64,000 nucleotides of DNA, from positions 1-64,000 of the forward strand of contig JAVBJN010000025.1 of NCBI GenBank assembly GCA_031546985.1, read 5' to 3'. The notes under the pieces are model-generated. The model did not search any database and was not told where the DNA came from. It saw only the letters and a list, made by a program, of their open reading frames with translations. The stretch is from JAVBJN01 sp031546985 (GTDB taxonomy: Bacteria > Bacteroidota > Bacteroidia > Chitinophagales > Chitinophagaceae). Every line of letters begins with the position of its first letter. Within the stretch, counting starts at the first letter, position 1. Below, in pieces: positions 34,901 through 44,272 of the stretch. The translations under genes and the position numbers were made by a program.

Positions 34901-35586
34901 GTTATCTCAGGTTGAAATTCAAGTATGGTTCCTTCCAGCAACTGGTGTTTTTGCACCCGGAAGGTTTCGGTAAACCCGTTTTCAATAAAAAGCGGTTTGT
35001 AAACGGGGCTTAAATATACTACAGTTATTTTCTTTCCGGTTTGCCGGGCATGGGCTATAATGCGGTGTATAAAAGGCCGCATAACGGTTTCGCCAAAGGG
35101 GTTGAACAGGAAAAAGTGGTTGAGCGCCGGAGGAAAAGGCCATTCCAGTGCATCGGCATGGTGCACTTCGTAGGCGATAGCATGCTCCACTAGACCGGCA
35201 GTGTGTTGCAGGTTTTTACACGCCTCCTGGCAGAAGGGTGCCGAAAAATCGATACCCGCCAGTTTGCGAAAGCCAAAATGTGCTGCCACACAAAGCGCGC
35301 GCCCTTTGCCACAGCCGATATCTGCAATCATATCCGCATCCGAAGGGTGCAATTGCGACAGTACTTTCTCCAGCAGGTAATAGCTGGCGCCTTCATACAC
35401 GGTGGCAAATGGTTTGTTGTGCCCGGTTACTTCCTGGGTTTGCAGATCGTCCTGGCTAAAGGTGTTGATGCCATACTTGCGCTCGCCCCGCCACTCATCC
35501 CTTACAATAAACGCTGCAAGTACCGGGTTCCAGTGCAGGAACCGGTATAAAGCATATTGCGAGAACCGGAGTAGGGATATAGCCAT
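34897..35586 (-). CDS. class I SAM-dependent methyltransferase-like protein
   Basis: 229 residues from the ATG at 35586; an in-frame TTG at 35598 lies inside the -7 box and is rejected. SAM-binding motif I is 'MIADIGCGKGRALCVAA', followed by 'LAGIDFSAPFCQEA' and the acidic 'HHADALEWPFP'. Motif IV-like 'FFLFNPFG' follows. The N-terminal 85 residues are less conserved. The substrate is unknown. First gene of a two-gene operon with ung, so a nucleic-acid target is possible but unsupported. Confidence 0.85.
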   Translation of the reverse strand: MAISLLRFSQYALYRFLHWNPVLAAFIVRDEWRGERKYGINTFSQDDLQTQEVTGHNKPFATVYEGASYYLLEKVLSQLHPSDADMIADIGCGKGRALCVAAHFGFRKLAGIDFSAPFCQEACKNLQHTAGLVEHAIAYEVHHADALEWPFPPALNHFFLFNPFGETVMRPFIHRIIAHARQTGKKITVVYLSPVYKPLFIENGFTETFRVQKHQLLEGTILEFQPEIT

Positions 35587-35595
35587 GTGTAGCGT

Positions 35596-35603
35596 CAAAT
35601 ATA
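35596..35603 (-). promoter_or_regulatory. -7 box of the methyltransferase-ung operon
   Basis: Minus strand TATATTTG, perfect TAnnTTTG, with only 9 bp to the ATG at 35586. It implies a near-leaderless transcript. Confidence 0.75.
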
Positions 35604-35845
35604 CAGTGCAATTGTTGTTGCAAGGTCGTTTTCATCTCGTAAAAATGCTGCTTTACCGCAAAAAGTCTCATTTTAAACCAACTTTTTAGGCTCCTTCTTT
35701 TGTCTATATGAAAAATGTAGTATTTTATCGGCTTAATACCTATTCCATGAAAACGTGGTATGTTGATGTATGGGGATTAACGGATTGATGATCCGGTGTG
35801 TATTGCCTGTATGAGAGCTGCTTCCGTTTTTAACCCATTTCCTGT

Positions 35846-38800
35846 ATGAAATTTTTATCGCGATTATTTACCCTCCTTACCGTGTTGATGCTGTGTGCCT
35901 ATTCCGGTTTCGCAACGCATATCTTTGGAGGGGAGCTTTTTTACACCTACCAGTCTGGAAACCAGTACAAAGTAACGCTTATCATCTATGGTGATTGTAG
36001 TGGCAGCGCGTTTCCAAACCTGCAGGGGGCAACGCCTTTAGTAGATGTCTACAATGGTAGCACGCTCTATACCACCATTACCTTATCGCAGGAGGGGCCT
36101 GGTGTGGAGGTATCGCCGGTATGCCCCAGCCAGCTTAACAACACTACTTGTAAGGGCGGTTCTGTACCTGGCGTAAAAAGATATATCTACTCCAGCTTTA
36201 TCAATATCCCATTTGTAAGCACAGATTGGAAGTTCCAGTTTAATGGTACTATGAGTGGTTCTACCAGCTCTGGCCGGAGTAATGCGATTACCAATGTGAT
36301 CATAGGTGGGGGAAGCGTTATGATTCTCGAAGCCACACTGAATAATACTGGCGGTAATAACTCATCGCCTTACTACACTACCATTCCTACTCCTTTTTTC
36401 TGCATTAACGTAGCGCAGCAATACAACCAGGGTGCAGTAGATCCGGATGGCGACCAGCTTACTTTTGCCCTGGTGCCGGGACTCGAACCCGGTGGCGTTA
36501 ACGTAACTTATCTACCAGGGTATACCGCTACCACTCCGCTGGCAACCGCCGCGGGCGGGTTTAGTTTTAGCGGCGTTACCGGGCAGCTGAGTTTTACGCC
36601 TAACCTGGTGCAGACCTCGCTGGTGGTAGGCCGCGTATCGGAATACCGCAATGGTGCCCTGGTAGGTACAAGTATGCGCGAAATGACTTTTGTGGTGCTC
36701 AATAACTGTAACAATAATCCGCCAACCGGTATTATATCCGGCGTAAACGGAGGTACATCTGTTAACAATTACACCGTTAAGATTTGCTCGAATGAAACGA
36801 TCGGGTTCAACATTAACCCTACCGATCCCGATCCGGGCAATACCATTACCGTTACCGCTGCCGGTTTACCTGCGGGTGCTACTTTTAACGTAGCCAACAA
36901 TGGTACCGCTACACCGTCTGCCAGCTTTAACTGGAATACCACCGGCGTTACACCCGGCACCTATAATTTCTTCCTTACTTTCCAGGACAATGGTTGTCCG
37001 CTGTCGAGTAAACAGACGCTGGCATATACGGTTATTGTAAACCCATTGCCTGCTGTAATACCAGTGATTACCGATGCTGCGCTTTGCTATAAAAATGCCA
37101 ACCTTACTTATACTCCCTCTGGTAATGCTCCCTGGGTAATTACGGTATTGCAGGGCGCTACCACGATTAAAACCATTAATGCCACCGGTACGGTAAATGA
37201 TAACCTGCCACCGGGCACATACACCATTCGGGCTACGGATGTAAACAATTGCCATAAGGATACGCTGATCACCGTGGATGCGCCTCCCAAATTTGCACCG
37301 GTACTCACCATTACAAAACCTATTTGCGTAAACAGTACCGATGGGTCTATTACCGTGGTAAGCGTAGCCAATGGTACCGCGCCATATGTGTATGCAATAG
37401 GCACGGGCGCATTTGGTACTAACCCCACTTTTACCGGTTTGGGTGTAGGACCTTACACCCTCCATTTTAAAGATGCCAAAAACTGCACTTACGATACCAT
37501 TGTAAATATAGACCCTCCGCCATCTGTGCACGCGCAGGTGCTTGCGGCAAGGCCTCCCTGTAACTTTTTCGCTACCGGTGTGCTCGACATTACAGGTTAT
37601 AACGGCGTAGCGCCATACCAGTATGAGTTAAACGGTGGTGGCTATGTAGGCTCCGGCCATTTTACAGGGCTTGCCTCGGGCAACTATAATGTGCATGTAA
37701 AAGACAGCCGTGGTTGCATACTCGATACATTGGTTAAACTCGATGATTCCCTTAAAGTGCATGCTACAGTGGTTATCTCCGATGTGCAATGCTATGGCGG
37801 CACCGATGGCAGCCTGCAGGTAGTGCCGTTTGGCGCTACCGCGCCTTATACTACTGCATTGGGTACAGCGGCTGCGGTGCCGGCTCCGGTTAATTATCCG
37901 GGTCTGCCAATAGGCACTTATGTGCTGCATATTAAAGATGTAGACCAATGCTACCTGGATACTTCTGTAACCATTAAACAACCCGATAGCCTCATCTTTA
38001 AACCGGTCATTACCCATGTGCCTTGTTACGGCCAGGTTAACGGTTCGGTTCAGATCAACGCTGCAGGAGGTACTGCACCTTATGTGTACGCTGTAGGCAC
38101 CGGTATTTATAGCAACTCCTCTTTCTTTAACGGGTTGGCTGCAGGCACCTACACTTTCCACATTAAGGATGCGCACAACTGCATTAAGGATACCAATATT
38201 GTAATTAAACAGCCCGATTCGCTGGTGCTGGCAGCGGTACTTAAACAGCCTTTGTGCTACAGCAATGCCAATGGTAGCATCACCATTAACGCGGCGGGCG
38301 GAACACCAGCCTATACTTATGCCATTAACGGCGGCACATTTGGCGCCAACCCTGTTTTGGGTGGTCTCACTGCCGGTACCTATACTATTTCGGTAAGAGA
38401 TGCGAATATGTGCCGCAAAGACTCGGTAGTGGTTTTGGGCCAGCCCGATAGCATTGCCATAAAAGCGATGGTTAAAAACCCTACCTGTGCCACCCTGGCC
38501 AATGGTGCGGTTACCCTATCGGCTATTGGCGGTGTAGCGCCATACACTTATGCTTTTGATGCGGGTGGCTATACTGCCAGCCCGGTGGTGGGCCCGGTAC
38601 CTGCCGGCACGCATGTGTTCCACACCAAAGATGTAAACGGCTGTATTAAGGATACGACCATTACCCTTACCGATTCTCTGGTGATAACCATTGCGACAGG
38701 TAAAACCGATGCCACTTGTTACAATCTGCCAGGTGGTAGCATTACCATTACTGGCGGTGGTGGCACATTGCCTTATACGTATGCCATCAACGGCGGTGCA

Positions 38801-40351
38801 TATGGCACTACCAATCCGTTTACCCCACTGATGGCAGGAACTTATCCGGTATCCGTGCGCGATAACAATGGATGTATTAATAATGCGAGTGTAACCATTA
38901 ACCAGCCTGCCGACATTAATCCGAATGCTACATTGACCAATCCAAAATGTTTTGGTTCGCTGGATGGTACCATCACCCTTAATCCTTTTGGTGGTACACC
39001 GGGTTACATGTATGCCATGAACTATGGTACTTATGGTACCAGCAATGTTTTTGTGGGACTTAAAGACAGTGTTTACCTCATTCACGTAAGAGATACCAAT
39101 GGTTGTATTCATGATACTTCGGTAGCCTTATACCAGCCTACTAAAGTGGTAACGGCTTCGCTCACAGGCGTAAACCTTAAATGTTACCAAAGCGGCGATG
39201 GCTCTATTGCCATTACAGGTAGCGGGGGTATTTCGCCCTATACATATGCCTTGAATAGCGGTACCCCGGTAACCTCTGGTGTGTTCCCCAATTTATCGGC
39301 AGGTACCTACACGCTTACTATTTTTGACAATAACAATTGCCGTACCGATACGGTCATCACGCTTATAGAACCGGGGCAACTGCATTTTACAGGGCTAACG
39401 GTAAAACAGGCAACCTGCTCTTATTCCAAAGATGGCTCGTTTGAGATCTTTGGCTCCGGCAGCAGCATTGGTTACACCTATTCTATCGACAATGTAACCT
39501 TCACCAGCAACAATATCTTTACCGGCCTGGCTGCTGGCAACTATACGGTGTATATGCTGGATCATAAAGGTTGCAAACGCGATACCAATGTGACCATAAC
39601 CAGCAAATCGAAATTGAATTATACACTCGCCATAGAAGCGGTAAGCTGTTATGGCAAAGCCGATGGTTCCATTACCATTAAGAGTACCGGCGGTGTATAT
39701 CCGTTGCAATACTTTATGGAGTTTAACGCCGAGGCCGATAGCATTTTTGATAAGCTGAGCCAGGGGCATTACAACGTTAGGGTAACGGATAACCTGGGTT
39801 GCAGAAAAGACAGCCTTGTACTGATAAACGAACCTGCAGTATTAAAGGTTAAAGTAGAGGAGAAACGCATCGATTGCGAAGGCCCCGATGATGATGGCGC
39901 TGCTACGGCCGTTGCGGTGGGTGGTACCTCTCCGTACACCTATTACTGGTACACCAACCCTGCGCAGCAAACCGAAATCCTGCGTGGTTACGCGCCTGGC
40001 AAATATCCTTTATTGGTAGTAGATGCCAACGGCTGCCGCGATAGTCTCATGAGCGACCTGGGCTTTGGCGATTGCTGTAAAGTATACCTGCCCAATGCCT
40101 TCTCTCCTAACAAAGACCAGGTAAATGACATCTACCGTATTGTTCCCAAAGGCGCATTCGAACTCCGCGAGTTTGCCATCTACAACCGGATGGGCGAGCG
40201 GGTGTTCCTCTCTACCGACCTGAGCAAAGGCTGGGACGGTAAATTTAAAGGCGAAGACGCACCGGTATCTACCTACTATTACTATATTAAAGGTAAATGC
40301 GGGTTGGGTCGCAACGTAGAGTATAAAGGGGATGTAACCCTGTTGAGATAA
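35846..40351 (+). CDS. SprB-like giant repeat protein with type B T9SS sorting domain
   Basis: 1501 residues. Signal peptide cleaved near 'SGFA' (about 23). Residues 24-410 are an N-terminal region ('THIFGGELFYTYQSGN') found in large T9SS surface proteins and include Ig-like strands. From about 411 to 1410 run about 13 SprB-type repeats of about 75 residues, each opening with C-Y-x3-D/N-G-S and ending with 'D.ngC..Dt', so two cysteines per repeat. The last 85 residues ('VYLPNAFSPNKDQVND...GKCGLGRNVEYKGDVTLLR') are the gliding-motility-type C-terminal domain that sends cargo through T9SS to the surface. SprB is the adhesin of gliding; whether this one works in gliding or adhesion is not known. 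Confidence 0.93.
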   Translation: MKFLSRLFTLLTVLMLCAYSGFATHIFGGELFYTYQSGNQYKVTLIIYGDCSGSAFPNLQGATPLVDVYNGSTLYTTITLSQEGPGVEVSPVCPSQLNNTTCKGGSVPGVKRYIYSSFINIPFVSTDWKFQFNGTMSGSTSSGRSNAITNVIIGGGSVMILEATLNNTGGNNSSPYYTTIPTPFFCINVAQQYNQGAVDPDGDQLTFALVPGLEPGGVNVTYLPGYTATTPLATAAGGFSFSGVTGQLSFTPNLVQTSLVVGRVSEYRNGALVGTSMREMTFVVLNNCNNNPPTGIISGVNGGTSVNNYTVKICSNETIGFNINPTDPDPGNTITVTAAGLPAGATFNVANNGTATPSASFNWNTTGVTPGTYNFFLTFQDNGCPLSSKQTLAYTVIVNPLPAVIPVITDAALCYKNANLTYTPSGNAPWVITVLQGATTIKTINATGTVNDNLPPGTYTIRATDVNNCHKDTLITVDAPPKFAPVLTITKPICVNSTDGSITVVSVANGTAPYVYAIGTGAFGTNPTFTGLGVGPYTLHFKDAKNCTYDTIVNIDPPPSVHAQVLAARPPCNFFATGVLDITGYNGVAPYQYELNGGGYVGSGHFTGLASGNYNVHVKDSRGCILDTLVKLDDSLKVHATVVISDVQCYGGTDGSLQVVPFGATAPYTTALGTAAAVPAPVNYPGLPIGTYVLHIKDVDQCYLDTSVTIKQPDSLIFKPVITHVPCYGQVNGSVQINAAGGTAPYVYAVGTGIYSNSSFFNGLAAGTYTFHIKDAHNCIKDTNIVIKQPDSLVLAAVLKQPLCYSNANGSITINAAGGTPAYTYAINGGTFGANPVLGGLTAGTYTISVRDANMCRKDSVVVLGQPDSIAIKAMVKNPTCATLANGAVTLSAIGGVAPYTYAFDAGGYTASPVVGPVPAGTHVFHTKDVNGCIKDTTITLTDSLVITIATGKTDATCYNLPGGSITITGGGGTLPYTYAINGGAYGTTNPFTPLMAGTYPVSVRDNNGCINNASVTINQPADINPNATLTNPKCFGSLDGTITLNPFGGTPGYMYAMNYGTYGTSNVFVGLKDSVYLIHVRDTNGCIHDTSVALYQPTKVVTASLTGVNLKCYQSGDGSIAITGSGGISPYTYALNSGTPVTSGVFPNLSAGTYTLTIFDNNNCRTDTVITLIEPGQLHFTGLTVKQATCSYSKDGSFEIFGSGSSIGYTYSIDNVTFTSNNIFTGLAAGNYTVYMLDHKGCKRDTNVTITSKSKLNYTLAIEAVSCYGKADGSITIKSTGGVYPLQYFMEFNAEADSIFDKLSQGHYNVRVTDNLGCRKDSLVLINEPAVLKVKVEEKRIDCEGPDDDGAATAVAVGGTSPYTYYWYTNPAQQTEILRGYAPGKYPLLVVDANGCRDSLMSDLGFGDCCKVYLPNAFSPNKDQVNDIYRIVPKGAFELREFAIYNRMGERVFLSTDLSKGWDGKFKGEDAPVSTYYYYIKGKCGLGRNVEYKGDVTLLR

Positions 40352-40370
40352 CGGCTTATTACAAGCATCG

Positions 40371-40402
40371 AAAAATCCCGGCTCCGGCCGGGATTTTTTT
40401 TA
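40371..40402 (+). terminator. terminator after the SprB-like gene
   Basis: AAAAATCCCGGC / GCCGGGATTTTT hairpin with T8, 20 bp after the stop. Confidence 0.92.
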
Positions 40403-40459
40403 TATATAAATTAAACCTGCACCGCCAATTGCTGTCTGACTTACATAAAAACCAACATT

Positions 40460-41311
40460 ATGCAAGCAGCGTCTTTTACCCGGCTGGCAAGCGCCCTGGG
40501 ATTGTCGGCCCTCTTGATCTCAGGTATGGCAGCCTGCCATAAGGATAAAAATACCACAGAAAGTGCCACCTCTGAGGAAAAGGCTATTGCGGGTGAGCAG
40601 TCCCTGGCCGACCGCACGTTTAACGATGTAGACAATATTACCGATATGGCCATATCGAACAACCTTACCATGAAAACATCGGAAGAAGCGGGTGTAGCGT
40701 CGCCCTGCGCTACTGTAACCAGAGACACGACTGTAACCCCGCATTTGCTGACGGTAGACTTTGGCCCCACCAATTGCCTTTGTAACGATGGGCGTTACCG
40801 CCGTGGCAAAATAAAAGTGGCTTATGATGGGTTGTATATGGCGCCCGGCCACTCCCGCAGTATTTCGTTTGACCAGTATTTTGTAAACGACAACCAGGTT
40901 ACCGGCACCAAAACCATTACCAACGGTGGGCAAAACAATAATGGCCAGACTTACTTTACCGTAGTGGTAAATGGCAGCGTAATACTGGCCAATAACGCCG
41001 GTACCATAAGCTGGAACAGCAACCGCACGCGCACCTGGGTATCGGGCGAGAACACACCTGCATGGTCAGACAATGTATTTGAGATCACAGGAAGTGGTAC
41101 CTACACCCGGGCCAATGGCAATGTATTTGCCGTTAACATCAGCACACCATTGGTGGCGGCAGTAAACTGTAACTGGATTAAAAGCGGGGTAGTGAGCATT
41201 ACCCGCCAGAGCAATGGCAATATACGAACCCTGGATTATGGCAACGGCACCTGCGATGCACTGGCGCAACTCACCGTAAACGGCAATACCTACAATATTA
41301 CCTTGCATTAA
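40460..41311 (+). CDS. lipoprotein of unknown function
   Basis: 283 residues. Signal peptide with lipobox M-A-A-C (about 23-26), then an acidic Thr/Ser/Glu-rich linker. The mature domain is Asn/Thr/Gly-rich beta structure ('CNDGRYRRGKIKVAYDGLYMAPGHSRSISFDQYFVNDNQVTGTKTI', 'WNSNRTRTWVSGE'), with several cysteines ('NCLCNDG', 'NCNWIKSG', 'GTCDAL') that could form disulphides. I do not recognise a named domain with certainty. Monocistronic, between two terminators. Confidence 0.78.
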   Translation: MQAASFTRLASALGLSALLISGMAACHKDKNTTESATSEEKAIAGEQSLADRTFNDVDNITDMAISNNLTMKTSEEAGVASPCATVTRDTTVTPHLLTVDFGPTNCLCNDGRYRRGKIKVAYDGLYMAPGHSRSISFDQYFVNDNQVTGTKTITNGGQNNNGQTYFTVVVNGSVILANNAGTISWNSNRTRTWVSGENTPAWSDNVFEITGSGTYTRANGNVFAVNISTPLVAAVNCNWIKSGVVSITRQSNGNIRTLDYGNGTCDALAQLTVNGNTYNITLH

Positions 41312-41334
41312 CGACTCGCAGAAACGATAATTTG

Positions 41335-41368
41335 AACACGGACTGCAACGGTAGTTCGTGTTTTTTTA
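41335..41368 (+). terminator. terminator after the lipoprotein gene
   Basis: AACACGGACT / AGTTCGTGTT imperfect stem followed by T7. Confidence 0.8.
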
Positions 41369-41377
41369 TGAGGTAGG

Positions 41378-41839
41378 CTAGAGTTCGAGTTTCATGCCCT
41401 CGTGGCTGTCGGCAAAACCGATTGATTTATAAAACCGGATGGCATCTACCCGCTTTTTATTGCTGGTGAGCTGCACCATGCTGCATCCTTTTTGACGGGC
41501 TCTTTCAAAAATAAAGGCAAACATTAAATGGCCAATACCCTTGCCCCGGTAGTTGGAGTGCACTCTTACTGCTTCTACCAGCGCGCGGCAGCCACCCTGG
41601 TTAATAAGGTAAGGCAGGTACGAAAGTTGAAAAGTACCTACAATAGCACCATCCAGCTCTGCTACCATCAGCTCCTGGCGGTTGTCCTGTTGTATGTCGC
41701 GGAAAGCCAGGTAGTAATTTTCGGGCAGCGGATCGGTGTATACCTCAGTGGTTTTGCCCAGGTGATCGTCGGCAAGCATTTGCACAATCTGGGGCAGATC
41801 ATGTACGGTAGCCAGTCTGAAATGCAGTTGCAGTTCCAT
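41378..41839 (-). CDS. GNAT-family N-acetyltransferase
   Basis: 153 residues, a single GNAT domain: 'FRLATVHDLPQIVQML', 'LMVAELDGAIVGTFQLSYL', the acetyl-CoA pyrophosphate loop 'VRVHSNYRGKGIGHLM' (R/Q-x-x-G-x-G/A), and 'NKKRVDAIRFYKSIGF'. Substrate unknown. Monocistronic. Confidence 0.9.
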   Translation of the reverse strand: MELQLHFRLATVHDLPQIVQMLADDHLGKTTEVYTDPLPENYYLAFRDIQQDNRQELMVAELDGAIVGTFQLSYLPYLINQGGCRALVEAVRVHSNYRGKGIGHLMFAFIFERARQKGCSMVQLTSNKKRVDAIRFYKSIGFADSHEGMKLEL

Positions 41840-41948
41840 ATCGGGTGGTGTTAGGCGAACAGGAAATCGTTTTACCGCAGCAAATTAAGGGTTAGTTGCG
41901 GTGCTACATGGCTTTATCGAAAAGGTAAACTTGATTTAATATATGAAG

Positions 41949-42443
41949 TTAAGATTTTCTAAAGGCTTTGTACAGAAACCAGGCAATAGGCACATTTACC
42001 AATGCTATAACCAGGAGTATCGTCCATACGCCGGAGCTGCCGGAATGGTGGCTTTTGCCCACCATTTCAAAGGTGATAACGCCAAATATGATTATTACTG
42101 CCAGTTTAAGCCACCGCAACATACGGGTAGCCAACTGGTATAGTCTGGAGGCATTGGTCTCGGTAATATCGGTAGGGTAGTTAAAGATATGCGGGTAGCG
42201 GTTAATTAAAGTTAACCCTGCAACCAATGTGGTAGTAATGGCAGGAATGATCCATAGTGTGTTTTTGCTGCCGTAGCCATCTATCTGCCCCCTGGCATTC
42301 ATATGGGTAGGAATGGTATCGGGCAGGTGCGGAAACAGGATGCAAACATATACCCATAGCGCAGCCAACAGCATCCAGTAGGTAGCTTCTATAATTTTAT
42401 CGGTGGCTGTAAGCGGTATGGAAATGCGGGGCCTTGTATGCAT
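41949..42443 (-). CDS. DUF1648-type membrane protein
   Basis: 164 residues with four hydrophobic segments (about 21-40, 63-82, 112-130, 136-156). The first loop 'LPDTIPTHMNARGQIDGYGSK' is the DUF1648 signature ('lP..ip.HfN..G..d.wgsK'). Function of the domain is unknown; it is often found in SdpI-like proteins. Confidence 0.85.
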   Translation of the reverse strand: MHTRPRISIPLTATDKIIEATYWMLLAALWVYVCILFPHLPDTIPTHMNARGQIDGYGSKNTLWIIPAITTTLVAGLTLINRYPHIFNYPTDITETNASRLYQLATRMLRWLKLAVIIIFGVITFEMVGKSHHSGSSGVWTILLVIALVNVPIAWFLYKAFRKS

Positions 42444-42515
42444 ATCTGAATCTGGAATATATGCAATATAATGATTACGGGCAAGCAGAAATAGGGTACA
42501 GCAGCACTTCTTTTG

Positions 42516-42523
42516 TATCTTTA
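42516..42523 (+). promoter_or_regulatory. near-consensus -7 box before the octapeptide-repeat gene
   Basis: TATCTTTA differs from TAnnTTTG only in the last base and lies 8 bp before the ATG at 42532. Confidence 0.5.
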
Positions 42524-42531
42524 TTTCCCGA

Positions 42532-43113
42532 ATGAAGCATTTGATCCGATATTTTAGTCTGCTGGTTCCGGCATTGCTGGTGGCACAGTTGGTGGCCGCG
42601 CAATTTTTTGTGCCGGCCGAGAAAGATCCGCGCTACAACAGTTCGTTTAATCCCCGTTACAACACGCGGATTAGTCCTACCTACAATTCGCAGATCAATC
42701 CCAAGTTTAACATGAACCTGAATCCGAAATACACACCGGAACTGAGTCCTAAGTTTAATGCCAACCTTAACCCGCAGTTTAATTACGATCTTAATCCCAA
42801 ACTCAATACCGCACTCAATCCCGATTACAATTACAACCTGGTGCCCCGTTATGGTGCAGATGCCGGTTTGTACCTCTTTATGTTCGACAAAAACGCCAAC
42901 ATGACGGCCGTCATTATGCCGGCAAGTCCCAATGTGTGGCTGTTATTCGATGATAAAAACAACTGGAAAGGATATTTTGTATTTACCGGCGGCAACTGGA
43001 ACCGCTATACCATAGATGGTTTATGGACAGGCGAATACCTGTGCCCCGATAACAACGGCGGCTACAATTATTTTACCGAAAACGGCGACTGGACGGGCGA
43101 ATATGTGCACTAA
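42532..43113 (+). CDS. exported protein with ten octapeptide N-P repeats
   Basis: 193 residues with a signal peptide cleaved near 'VAAQ' (about 24). Residues 30-109 are ten consecutive 8-residue units with consensus x-L-N/S-P-K-F/Y-N-x (for example SFNPRYNT, QINPKFNM, NLNPQFNY, DLNPKLNT). The DNA repeats every 24 bp across 42619-42858. The rest (110-193) is a compact domain with repeated W/G motifs: 'NNWKGYFVFTGGNWNRYTIDGLWTGEYLCPDNNGGYNYFTENGDWTGEYVH'. Function unknown. Confidence 0.8.
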   Translation: MKHLIRYFSLLVPALLVAQLVAAQFFVPAEKDPRYNSSFNPRYNTRISPTYNSQINPKFNMNLNPKYTPELSPKFNANLNPQFNYDLNPKLNTALNPDYNYNLVPRYGADAGLYLFMFDKNANMTAVIMPASPNVWLLFDDKNNWKGYFVFTGGNWNRYTIDGLWTGEYLCPDNNGGYNYFTENGDWTGEYVH

Positions 43114-43211
43114 AACAGCCACCAATACAGCATTAACAATTTAACAACATAAGGTGGTATAAACTTAGCACTGGCTATACCATCTAACAGACTGGATAAT
43201 CAATACATCGT

Positions 43212-43976
43212 ATGGTTAAGAAAATAATGATCGCCCTGCCTTTGCTGGCAATGCTGCACGGCACGGCTAACGCCCAATTTGATAAACTGCTCAACGAAGC
43301 CAAAGGTGCGCTCAACCAGGCCACCGGTACCTCTAACGGTTCTTCGGGCTCCGGTATTGGAAGCGGGCTTACAAATACCGACATTGTAAGCGGCCTTAAA
43401 GAAGCGTTGCGCGTAGGTACACAAAATGCTTCGGGCAAATTAAACCAGACCAATGGCTATTTTGGCAACCCGCTGGTAAAGATCTTATTGCCCAAAGAAG
43501 TGAAGCAGGCAGAGGCTATGCTGCGTAGTTTTGGTTTTGGCAGCTATGCCGATAAACTTATTCTATCGCTGAACCGTGCTGCAGAAGACGCTGCCAAACA
43601 AGCCGCGCCCATTTTTGTAAACGCCATCACCACCATGAGCATTACCGATGGTTTGCAGATATTGCAAGGTGGTAATACTGCCGCTACCGATTTCCTGAAA
43701 ACAAAAACCACGTCTTCCCTTACCACGGCTTTCCGCCCGGTAATTGATAAGTCGCTGAGCAAAGTAGGTGCTAATACTTACTGGACGCAGTTCTTCTCTG
43801 CTTACAATAAACTGCCCATCACTAAAACAAAAGTGAATACCGATCTGAGCGGTTATGTAACCGAGCAGGCTATGGCGGGTATGTTTACCTCTATTGCACA
43901 GGAAGAAGCCAATATCCGTAAAAACCCGGCCGGCACTGCCAACTCGCTGTTGCAAAAAGTGTTTGGATCTAAATAG
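43212..43976 (+). CDS. DUF4197 domain-containing exported protein
   Basis: 254 residues with a signal peptide cleaved near 'ANAQ' (about 22). DUF4197 features follow: 'DIVSGLKEALRVGTQNA', 'GYFGNPLVKILLPKEVKQAE', 'LILSLNRAAEDAAKQAAPIFVNAI', 'ATDFLKTKT', and the closing 'ISIAQEEANIRKNP'-like helix. Helical periplasmic protein of unknown function, conserved in Bacteroidota and Proteobacteria. Monocistronic with its own terminator. Confidence 0.9.
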   Translation: MVKKIMIALPLLAMLHGTANAQFDKLLNEAKGALNQATGTSNGSSGSGIGSGLTNTDIVSGLKEALRVGTQNASGKLNQTNGYFGNPLVKILLPKEVKQAEAMLRSFGFGSYADKLILSLNRAAEDAAKQAAPIFVNAITTMSITDGLQILQGGNTAATDFLKTKTTSSLTTAFRPVIDKSLSKVGANTYWTQFFSAYNKLPITKTKVNTDLSGYVTEQAMAGMFTSIAQEEANIRKNPAGTANSLLQKVFGSK

Positions 43977-44007
43977 TTACACGTTTTTACACACATATAA
44001 TCCGTTT

Positions 44008-44038
44008 AAAAGCTGCCTCTAACAGGCAGCTTTTTTTA
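44008..44038 (+). terminator. terminator after the DUF4197 gene
   Basis: AAAGCTGCCT / AGGCAGCTTT hairpin with T7. Confidence 0.9.
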
Positions 44039-44186
44039 TGCTTAGCCATATTCGCAAGATATATAGTTGTTATTTTTTTAATTGATTTTTTTCAATGTGT
44101 TGATGTTTCTATGAGGGAGGTTCAGTAAATTCGGGAACGTTTGTTTTCCACACAAATGTTTTTTTAACCCAATCAAGTGCTTAACC

Positions 44187-44270
44187 ATGATTAACAAAAG
44201 TCCTCCCACCGGGCCTTTTATGGCTCAGCTTTTCTTTAACCTCTTCTTTTTAACCTCAATCACTCGCTAA
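44187..44270 (+). CDS. candidate 27-codon upstream ORF
   Basis: A 27-residue reading frame (MINKSPPTG...) ends with TAA two bases before the ATG of the T9SS protein gene. Both ATGs follow the same context 'TAACCATG'. The peptide has a PPTGP stretch and a hydrophobic end rich in Phe and Leu. It could be a leader peptide that controls the downstream gene by translational coupling, or chance. No homology can be judged at this length. Confidence 0.35.
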   Translation: MINKSPPTGPFMAQLFFNLFFLTSITR

Positions 44271-44272
44271 CC

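Noticed and set aside
36866..37531. 221-codon minus-strand frame in the SprB-like gene
   Set aside because: Mirror of the repeated sequence on the coding strand; no start context or domain.
42619..42858. 24-bp DNA repeat as CRISPR or iteron array
   Set aside because: It is in frame in a coding region and explained by octapeptide repeats.
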